Assembly: GCA_021823305.1 (NCBI GenBank)
Contig: JAKAOE010000021.1
Span: forward strand, 1-11,055
Direction of reading: 5' to 3'
DNA length: 11,055 nt
Source of the DNA: Acidobacteriota bacterium
GTDB taxonomy: Bacteria; Acidobacteriota; Terriglobia; Terriglobales; SCQP01
Below the pieces are notes generated by a model. It was given only the letters and a program-made list of their open reading frames with translations, made no database searches and was not told the origin of the DNA. Positions within the stretch are counted from its first letter, which is position 1, and each line of letters starts with the position of its first letter. The position numbers and the translations under genes were made by a program. This document shows positions 5,535-11,055 of the stretch, one piece after another.

Positions 5535-7850
5535 TCAACCCAGCGCGCCGGGCGCGCCGCGCACCGGGGTGAAGTCCACCGAAATCGCCAGCCGCTCGCC
5601 CTGTGCGTCGAGCACGTTGCAGAAGGTGCGCTGGCCGCGGCGGCTGAACTCCAGTGACACCAGCGAGTCGCCGATGCGCAGGCGGTGCAGGCGCAGCCAG
5701 GCGAGCCACTCCGGCAGCGTGGGGTTGACGATGCGCAGCTCATGGCGGCCGGCGTTGGGGCGCAGCCCGAGCGCGGCGGTGAGCAGCAGGAACCAGGCGC
5801 CCGAGGCCCACGCCTGGGGCGAGCAGGAGACCGGATAGTTGACCGGCTGGTCGAAGGCGCCGCGCCGCACGCCGACGAAGAGTTCGGGCAGCCGGCGGTC
5901 GCGGAAGTACAGCGCCGCCTGGAACAGGCCGGTGAGCATGCGCAGCAGCGGCTGCTTGAAATCGTAGAAGGCGAAGCCCTGGGCGATGAGCGAGTTGTCG
6001 TGCGGCCAGACCGAGCCGCGGTGGTAGCTGAGCGGATTGAACGTGGGCTCGCCCGCCGACAGCGTGCGCACGCCCCAGCCGCTGAACATGTCCTCGTGCA
6101 TGAGGCGGCGGGCGACCTGGCGGGCGCGCTCGCGCCCGACGATGCGGCTCCAGAGCAGGTGACCCATGTTGGAGGCGACGGCGCGCTGCGGCGCCTTGCG
6201 CGCGTCGAGCGCGGTAGCGTAGGCGCCGAGATCACTGAGCCAGAAGCGGCGCTCGAAGCGATGGGCGAGCTCGGTGGCCTGGCGGCGCAGGCGGTCGGCG
6301 CCGGCGGCGTCGCCGACGCCGCGCAACAGCCGGGCGAAGCGGTAACGGGCGTCGTAACAGTAGCCCTGCACCTCGCACAGCGCCAGCGGCGGCTCCGGCA
6401 GCGACCCGTCGGCGTGCAGGTAGGCGTCCCAGGAGTCCTTCCAGCCCTGGTTGGCGAGCCCCTGGGGCGAGCGCCGCACGAACTCGACGAAGCCGTCCCC
6501 GTCTACATCGCCGCACTCCTCGATCCAGGCCAGGGCGCGGCGCGCGGCGGGGAGCAGCTCCTGCAGCAGCGCGTCGTCGCCGGTCCAGTTGTAAGTTTCA
6601 TCGAGCACGATGAGGAACAGCGGGGTGGCATCCACCGAGCCGTAGTAGGGCGAGTGCGGCATCTCGCCCGCGCGCGTCATCTCGCCCTCGCGCAGTTCGT
6701 GCAGGATCTTGCCCGGCTCCTCGTCGCGCCAGTCGTCGCGCTGTGTGCCCTGGTGGCGGGCGAGGAAGCGCAGCGTCTCCTTGGCGAGATGGGGATGCAG
6801 CATCAGCGTCTGGTAGCTGGCGATGAGCGAGTCGCGGCCGAAGATGGTGGCGAACCAGGGGATTCCGGCGGCGACGATCTCGCCCGCACCCGACGGCAGC
6901 AGCCCGCAGGCCCCCGCCAGCGCGGGGCCGTCGCGGACGAAGGGCACGCGCAGCGAGAAGAAATCGCTCATCGCGGTCTGCAGGCAGCGGCAGAAGGCGT
7001 CGTCGGAGCACTCGAACTCGGTGGTGGCGGCCTCCCACTCGGCGTAGCCGGCGCGCCGGCGGGCGAGGCAGGCGGCGTAGGCGGCCTCGCCCGCCTCCCC
7101 GGTTTGGTCCCGCCCTTCGCCGTCCGGCGCGGCCGTGGCGGGGCCGGCATGCGGCAGCACGGTGGCGGCCAGCGTCCGGCGCTCGCCCGGCGCCAGGCGG
7201 AGCTCGAACAGCGCGCGGCGGGGCTCGAGCTCGCGCGGGGGCGGATCGAAGGCAACGCTGGTCTGGCGGAACATCTCGTCGCGCCCGAGATAGCGGAAGA
7301 CCACCTGCGCGCCGTGCCGCACCGGCTCGAAGTAGGTGCCCGCCGCCGCGCGCAGCATGCCGCGCACCTGGAAGACGTCCATGAAGTCGGCGTCGAAGCG
7401 CAGTTCCACCGCCAGCGTGATCGGCTCGAGGCTGAAGTTGCGGAAGGTGAGGCGGTCGAAGAAGCGGCCGGCGAGCAGCTGCTCGCGGTGGATGTGGACG
7501 GTACTTTCCGGCAAGTCGAGGTTGTCGCGCACGATGCGGTTGGAGGGCGTGAGTTCGATCTGGGCGAGGATGTTCTGCTGGCTGGCGGCCGACAGCACCA
7601 CGGCGCGGTGCCCGTTCACGCGCAGCTCCCAGTGGCTGAGGAAGCGGGTGTCGTGGTGGAAGAAGCCGACGTCGGTGGAACCGGCGGGGACGATGTCGCC
7701 GGCGACCACCGTAGCCAGGAACATCTTGCCGTCGATCAGGGTGAGGTTGTTCACCCGGCGCGGCTCGCCGCCGCGGCTTTCGCGCGGCTGCTCGGGCGCC
7801 GTGACGGCGACTTCCAGTTCGCCCCAGTCGAGTTGCCCGCTCTCTGCCAT
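5535..7850 (-). CDS. Amylo-alpha-1,6-glucosidase / glycogen-debranching-type glycosidase
   Basis: 771 residues. The N-terminal half (about 34-275) looks like the beta-rich GDE N-terminal domain (VNNLTLIDGKMFLATVVAGD, then GFFHHDTRFLS and NRIVRDN at 104-110). The C-terminal half (about 285-765) is an alpha/alpha-barrel of the GDE_C type: GIPWFATIFGRDSLIASYQ (329-347), GEMPHSPYYGSVDATPLF (395-412), NQGWKDSWDA (467-476, Asp472 a probable catalytic acid), EVQGYCYDARY, NMGHLLWS (561-568), SYHRGSVWPHDNSLIAQGF (608-626) and CSPQAWASGA (676-685). It probably cleaves alpha-1,6 or other alpha-glucosidic bonds. The alpha-amylase (transferase) domain of eukaryotic debranching enzyme is absent. No signal peptide, so cytoplasmic. 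The start is 8 nt after the glycosyltransferase stop, without a clear Shine-Dalgarno. The frame continues open into the upstream gene, but that part is not protein-like. Confidence 0.9.
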   Translation of the reverse strand: MAESGQLDWGELEVAVTAPEQPRESRGGEPRRVNNLTLIDGKMFLATVVAGDIVPAGSTDVGFFHHDTRFLSHWELRVNGHRAVVLSAASQQNILAQIELTPSNRIVRDNLDLPESTVHIHREQLLAGRFFDRLTFRNFSLEPITLAVELRFDADFMDVFQVRGMLRAAAGTYFEPVRHGAQVVFRYLGRDEMFRQTSVAFDPPPRELEPRRALFELRLAPGERRTLAATVLPHAGPATAAPDGEGRDQTGEAGEAAYAACLARRRAGYAEWEAATTEFECSDDAFCRCLQTAMSDFFSLRVPFVRDGPALAGACGLLPSGAGEIVAAGIPWFATIFGRDSLIASYQTLMLHPHLAKETLRFLARHQGTQRDDWRDEEPGKILHELREGEMTRAGEMPHSPYYGSVDATPLFLIVLDETYNWTGDDALLQELLPAARRALAWIEECGDVDGDGFVEFVRRSPQGLANQGWKDSWDAYLHADGSLPEPPLALCEVQGYCYDARYRFARLLRGVGDAAGADRLRRQATELAHRFERRFWLSDLGAYATALDARKAPQRAVASNMGHLLWSRIVGRERARQVARRLMHEDMFSGWGVRTLSAGEPTFNPLSYHRGSVWPHDNSLIAQGFAFYDFKQPLLRMLTGLFQAALYFRDRRLPELFVGVRRGAFDQPVNYPVSCSPQAWASGAWFLLLTAALGLRPNAGRHELRIVNPTLPEWLAWLRLHRLRIGDSLVSLEFSRRGQRTFCNVLDAQGERLAISVDFTPVRGAPGALG

Positions 7851-7858
7851 CCAGCGAT

Positions 7859-8923
7859 TTAGGATGCGAGTTGCAATCCGCCGGTCCGCTTGGCCCGGGG
7901 CAGCTCCGGCAGCGACGCCGCGGCCCGCCGGTACAGGTTGAGGTAGCACTCCACCATGCGGCGCGCCTGGAAGCGGCGTTCGGCATAGGCGCGGCAGGCG
8001 GCGGGGGAAATGCCGGGCTCGACCGCCCGGCGCGCCATCTCCGCCACGTCGGCGCACAGCCAGCCCGAGACGCCGTTGTCCACCACTTCCGGCGCCGACC
8101 CGCGCGCGAACGCCAGCACCGGCACGCCGCAGGCCATCGCCTCGATCATCACCAGCCCGAAGGGCTCCTTCCAATGGATGGGAAACAGCAGCGCGCGCGC
8201 GCCGGCGAGCAGCTCGTTCTTGGCCTCGAGGTCCACCTCGCCCACATACTCGATCCCCCCGGCCAGGCGCGGGCGGACCTCGCGCTCCCAATAGGCGCGG
8301 AACTGCGGCTGGATCTCGCCGGCGATCTTCAGCGGCATGCCGGCCAGGCGGGCGGCCTCGATGGCGGTGTGGGCGCCCTTGATCGGCGCCAGCCGGCCGA
8401 TGAAGCAGAGGTAATCGCGCGCCCCCGTGGCGACGCGGTAGCGGTCGAGGCGCAATCCGTGATGGATAACGGCGGCGCCGGGGCGGCGCTCGGCCCGCGC
8501 CTGGCTGTGGCTGATGGCCACGAAATGCACGCCGGGAAAGGAGGCGTAAAACCGGCTGAGGCTGTCCTCCCGCGGATGGTGCAGCGTATACACCATGGGG
8601 GTGGGCAGGAAGCGCGAAAAAATCAGTCCGGGGGCGTTGTTGAGGTGAATGATGTCGCAGTCGGCGGCTGCGTCCTTGCAGGCCCAACTGGCGTGGTCGA
8701 GATCGTCGAGGCTGCTTTCGAGCGCCGACTCGATCGGCCACACGCCGCGCGGCCGGCGCCAGCGGACCTCGCAATCCACCGTGGATTCGCCCACGCTGTA
8801 CACCACCGGATGATGGCCCTGCGCGCGCAACCCCTCGGCCAGCTCCGCCACGAACAATTCCGTGCCGCCGTAATGCTTCGGCGGCACCGCGATGAACGGC
8901 GGCACGACCAGCGCGATTCTCAT
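7859..8923 (-). CDS. GT4-family glycosyltransferase
   Basis: 354 residues, the usual GT-B size. A retaining glycosyltransferase that moves a sugar from a nucleotide donor to an unidentified acceptor. Visible: the N-terminal Rossmann part with a glycine-rich acceptor/phosphate loop, HYGGTELFVAELAEGL (17-32); HLNNAP (93-98); the start of the C-terminal Rossmann domain, FIGRLAPIKG (174-183), with donor-phosphate Arg177 and Lys182; and the GT4 EX7E element EPFGLVMIE (Glu253 and Glu261) followed by ACGVPVLAF and SAPEVV. No membrane segment or signal peptide. It is followed after 8 nt by the glucosidase gene; such pairing suggests both act on the same alpha-glucan or small glycoside, an inference. 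The ATG at 8923 begins directly with the first beta-strand (MRIALVVPPF). A small palindrome overlaps the start. Confidence 0.93.
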   Translation of the reverse strand: MRIALVVPPFIAVPPKHYGGTELFVAELAEGLRAQGHHPVVYSVGESTVDCEVRWRRPRGVWPIESALESSLDDLDHASWACKDAAADCDIIHLNNAPGLIFSRFLPTPMVYTLHHPREDSLSRFYASFPGVHFVAISHSQARAERRPGAAVIHHGLRLDRYRVATGARDYLCFIGRLAPIKGAHTAIEAARLAGMPLKIAGEIQPQFRAYWEREVRPRLAGGIEYVGEVDLEAKNELLAGARALLFPIHWKEPFGLVMIEAMACGVPVLAFARGSAPEVVDNGVSGWLCADVAEMARRAVEPGISPAACRAYAERRFQARRMVECYLNLYRRAAASLPELPRAKRTGGLQLAS

Positions 8924-8938
8924 TCAGGGGGACCTGAA
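8923..8938. repeat. 6-bp inverted repeat at the glycosyltransferase start
   Basis: TTCAGG (8923-8928) and CCTGAA (8933-8938) are exact complements around GGGA, ending at the first base of the glycosyltransferase ATG. It occupies the place where a Shine-Dalgarno sequence would be; none is seen. It could be an operator half-site pair or an mRNA hairpin limiting initiation, but a 6-bp repeat may be chance. The rest of the 99-nt gap to the pseudopilin gene shows no clear promoter or terminator. Confidence 0.35.
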
Positions 8939-9022
8939 AGGCTTAGAGCGGGCGCCGGCGGGAATGGCTGTATCAGAGCTGGACGCGGCGGCTTGCGCGC
9001 TCCGGCCGCCCTCAAACGCGCG

Positions 9023-9454
9023 TCACCAACTGCTATACGGGGTGCCGTCGAGACCGACGCCGCTGGCGCCGCTGTGGACGTCCACGATGCCACCGCCGCC
9101 GGTCTGGTCGGGCGACATCACCGTGTCGCTGGTGACAGGCTGCCAGGTGCTGGACGAGTTGGTGAACGGATCCACCGGAAGCTGGCGCAGGTAGCCAGCG
9201 CTGACCAGGTCGTCGAGCGACTGCGGCGCCTGCTGCTTGTCGAGCGTGTACTGGTTGATCAGCGAGCGCAGTTGGAACAGATCGTCGCGCAGCACGGCTT
9301 CGCGCGCCGACTGCACCGTGGTGCGATAGTTGGGCACGGCGAGCGCCAGCAGGATGCCGATGATGGCGATCACCATGATCATCTCGATCAGGGTGAACCC
9401 GGCGGCGCGGCGCGCGCGCAGGCGCTGCAGGCGGCGCTGGAGCGTCATCACCAT
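9023..9454 (-). CDS. GspG-like pseudopilin (second of the pair)
   Basis: 143 residues. Class III signal: a basic leader (RRLQRLRARRAAG), cleavage after Gly19, then FTLIEMIMVIAIIGILLAL with Glu24 at the +5 position needed for pilin assembly. This is a substrate of the PilD/GspO prepilin peptidase and would polymerise in the inner membrane into the pseudopilus of a type II secretion or pilus-like machine. The C-terminal part holds LPVDPFTNS (92-100) and the ending VDVHSGASGVGLDGTPYSSW, in the place of the GspG calcium-binding loop. Start: AAGG lies 7 nt before the ATG at 9454, overlapping the upstream gene by 7 nt; the ATG at 9448 (a TGATG overlap) is possible and changes only two residues. Last gene of the operon in view; no T-rich terminator follows. 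Confidence 0.92.
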   Translation of the reverse strand: MVMTLQRRLQRLRARRAAGFTLIEMIMVIAIIGILLALAVPNYRTTVQSAREAVLRDDLFQLRSLINQYTLDKQQAPQSLDDLVSAGYLRQLPVDPFTNSSSTWQPVTSDTVMSPDQTGGGGIVDVHSGASGVGLDGTPYSSW

Positions 9455-9900
9455 GTGTCCACCTTGGTGCCGTCGAGCGCGGTGGCGTTGCTGGTGGTGT
9501 AGACGTCGAAGACGTCCTGGCCGCCCCAGCTCGACGCATCCGGATCGTCCTGCACCGAGCGCAGGCCCCAATCATAGGAATCGGTGAACGGGTCCTTGGG
9601 GATGCTGCGCAGGAAGCGGATCTTTTCCGTGCCCATGGGCACGCCGTCCACCAGCGTCTGCAGCGTGGGCGGATAGCCGTAGGTATCGGTCTGCACCTGG
9701 ATCAGGCCGCGGTCGGCGGCGTCCTTGTAGCGGTCAATGGCGTCGCGCATCTCGCGCAGGTCCACGCGCAGCTCGTGCTCCTTCTGCCGTTCGATGGTGA
9801 CACGCGCCAGCGGAATCGCCATGGTGGTGAGCACGGAGAGGATGGCGGTGGCGACGATCAGCTCGACCAGCGTCATGCCGGACTGGCGGCGGCGCGGCAT
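9448..9900 (-). CDS. GspG-like pseudopilin (first of the pair)
   Basis: 150 residues. A short basic leader (MPRRRQSG) is cut after Gly8, followed by MTLVELIVATAILSVLTTMA with Glu13 at +5. The long amphipathic helix (about 34-64, rich in E/R/K) and the PKDPFTDSYDW element (101-111) fit a GspG-like or minor pseudopilin. It ends VFDVYTTSNATALDGTKVDTW minus its first residues in the same pattern as its neighbour ([VF]DV[YH] ... LDGT ... W at the C terminus), so the two are probably ancient tandem duplicates. The ATG at 9900 overlaps the secretin stop by one base (TGATG), a sign of translational coupling. Confidence 0.92.
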   Translation of the reverse strand: MPRRRQSGMTLVELIVATAILSVLTTMAIPLARVTIERQKEHELRVDLREMRDAIDRYKDAADRGLIQVQTDTYGYPPTLQTLVDGVPMGTEKIRFLRSIPKDPFTDSYDWGLRSVQDDPDASSWGGQDVFDVYTTSNATALDGTKVDTW

Positions 9901-11055
9901 CAGTGCACGGTGACCGCGCCGGAGGCGGCGCTGAGCGGCGCAGGGTTGCCGTTGGGATCGCGGGCGCCGAGCCGGGTGATGGTCAGCGGCGACTGGCCGG
10001 CCGACTTGGCCAGGAAGGTGATCGTGAGCACGTCGCCTGAGCCCGAGATGCCGGGCACGTTGGGCGGACGGCTGAGTGTGACCAGCGCAAGCCCGGCCTG
10101 GGCGTCCTCGCGATGCACCAACGCCGGCGCCTTGCCGTCGCGGGCGAGGAAGCCGCCCAATTGCATGGACTGCACCTGCAGCACCTGCGGGTTGTAGTTG
10201 AGCTGAAACGACAGCGCGTAGGCGTTTCGCGCGTTGCTCAGGTCGAGCTGGACGCGGAACGGCTTGCCGGCGGCAGCGGTGACCATCGCCGGGGCGAAGA
10301 CCAGCTCCGGACCCGGGGCCGGCGGCGGCGCTGGCGGACCGGGCGCGCCGGCGGCCGACGGCGGCCGGCTCTGCGCCTGGTTGAGCGCGCCGGCGAGCGA
10401 TGCCGGCGGCAGCTCGCGCAGCCGGATGTTGTCCTGCGTGCCGGTATCGATCGCGCGCAGGTCGCCGCGGGTGATGTTCAGGCTGCGCACGATGTGAGGC
10501 GTCATGATGATCAGGATTTCGCTCTTCTGGGTTTCGTCGTGCGTGCTGGAGAAGAGGTACTTGAACAGCGGAATCTCGCTCAGGCCGGGAATGCCGCTGA
10601 CGTTGTGGGTGACCGTGGTGGTCATCATGCCGCCCAGCACCGAGCTCTGGCCGTTCTGCAGTTCGATCGTGTGGTCGATCTCGCGGTTGCCGAGCACCGG
10701 CTGCTGGATGCCGCCGATGTTGTTGTAGCCGTCCACTTCGGAGATCTGCAGCTGCTCTTTGAGCAGCACCGAGGTGTCACCCTGGATCTCGGGCGTCATG
10801 GTGATGTTGACGCCAACCGGCTGATAGGTGAACTGGGTGTTGACCAGCGGATTGATGCCGACACCGCCGATGCCGGGCTGGAAACTGCCGGTGGCCACCG
10901 GAATTTTCTGCCCGATTTGCAGCGTTGCCTTCTGTCCCTGGATGGCGCGCAACTGCGGCTCCTGGATGGTGTGGGTATTGCTGTCGGAGAGGATGGCGTT
11001 GAGCGTGGCGTTGGGGATGGTGACGGAGAAGTTGTTGCTGTTGAGGTGCGTGAGC
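9900..11055 (-). CDS. gspD: GspD-like secretin with C-terminal cohesin-like domain (5' part outside the window)
   Basis: Outer-membrane secretin of a type II secretion or type IV pilus-like system; 384 C-terminal residues are visible. Numbering from the first full codon (11054): secretin beta-barrel at about 1-190, with SDSNTHTIQEPQLRAIQGQK (17-36), GQKIPVATGSFQPG (48-61), GVNITMTPEIQGD (81-93), NGQSSVLGGMM (134-144), SGIPGLSEIPLFKYLFSS (153-170) and ILIIMTPHIV (180-189), all typical of the secretin core. Then a Pro-rich linker (about 231-248) and a beta-rich C-terminal domain (about 251-384) containing FRVQLDLSNARNAYALSFQL and the NYNPQVLQV and SGSGDVLTITFLAK elements, the pattern of the cohesin fold. 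Cohesins classically bind dockerins; in this setting the tail may contact the cell surface, pilotin or a substrate. No dockerin is visible. No start in the window. Confidence 0.93.
   Translation of the reverse strand, partial: LTHLNSNNFSVTIPNATLNAILSDSNTHTIQEPQLRAIQGQKATLQIGQKIPVATGSFQPGIGGVGINPLVNTQFTYQPVGVNITMTPEIQGDTSVLLKEQLQISEVDGYNNIGGIQQPVLGNREIDHTIELQNGQSSVLGGMMTTTVTHNVSGIPGLSEIPLFKYLFSSTHDETQKSEILIIMTPHIVRSLNITRGDLRAIDTGTQDNIRLRELPPASLAGALNQAQSRPPSAAGAPGPPAPPPAPGPELVFAPAMVTAAAGKPFRVQLDLSNARNAYALSFQLNYNPQVLQVQSMQLGGFLARDGKAPALVHREDAQAGLALVTLSRPPNVPGISGSGDVLTITFLAKSAGQSPLTITRLGARDPNGNPAPLSAASGAVTVH

Noticed and set aside
5685..7862. 725-codon plus-strand open frame opposite the glucosidase gene
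   Set aside because: The minus strand encodes a protein full of recognisable GDE motifs. The plus frame is low-complexity (A, G, E, V, R, Q-rich) with no domain, as expected from strong GC3 bias.
7851..8774. N-terminal extension of the glucosidase frame through the glycosyltransferase gene, which would make a 1079-residue fusion
   Set aside because: The extra part is an Arg/Pro/Gly-rich out-of-frame reading of the GT4 gene; the GT4 frame itself has clear motifs. The ATG at 7850 fits just after the GT4 stop.
7871..9502. 543-codon plus-strand open frame
   Set aside because: It lies opposite the GT4 gene, a gap and a pseudopilin gene, crosses a gene boundary and has no recognisable domain.

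Overview
The window is very GC-rich, gene-dense bacterial DNA. Almost every gene shows strong third-position GC bias, which throws long spurious open frames onto the opposite strand. The gene content fits a member of the Acidobacteriota: a secretin with a C-terminal cohesin-like domain followed by two GspG-like pseudopilins, a short 'animal-type' transketolase, and a GT4 glycosyltransferase paired with a GDE-type glucosidase. This placement is an inference from content, not from a phylogenetic marker. Nothing suggests a plasmid, phage or insertion sequence, and I found no tRNA, rRNA or CRISPR array.

Layout. (1) Positions 1-2633, minus strand: a small secreted protein of unknown function, then ispH (last step of the MEP isoprenoid pathway), then the N-terminal half of a transketolase that runs off the left edge. 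(2) Positions 2634-2889: a non-coding gap holding a strong intrinsic terminator and, just before it, a structured RNA whose 3' half resembles 6S RNA. (3) Positions 2890-3525, minus: a DedA-family membrane protein, divergent from (4) positions 3601-5530, plus: a beta-hydroxyacid dehydrogenase of the glyoxylate/succinic-semialdehyde reductase type, then an exported DUF4097-like beta-solenoid with an exact 18-residue repeat. (5) Positions 5535-8923, minus, convergent with the solenoid gene at only 4 nt: a GT4 glycosyltransferase followed by a 771-residue amylo-alpha-1,6-glucosidase-like protein. (6) Positions 9023-11055, minus: the C-terminal part of a GspD-like secretin with a cohesin-like tail, then two overlapping pseudopilin genes, forming part of a type II secretion or type IV pilus-like operon that continues beyond the right edge.

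How the genes work together. ispH and transketolase are 8 nt apart and probably cotranscribed, linking pentose-phosphate carbon to isoprenoid synthesis only loosely. The GT4/glucosidase pair, also 8 nt apart, looks like an alpha-glucan or glycoside module. The secretin and pseudopilins are translationally coupled parts of one envelope-spanning machine. The most interesting items are the 6S-like RNA whose 5' end can also pair with the terminator arm, the secretin-cohesin fusion with its paired pseudopilins sharing a C-terminal signature, and the 18-residue solenoid. Several genes lack a visible Shine-Dalgarno sequence and carry a -10-like hexamer right before the start codon.
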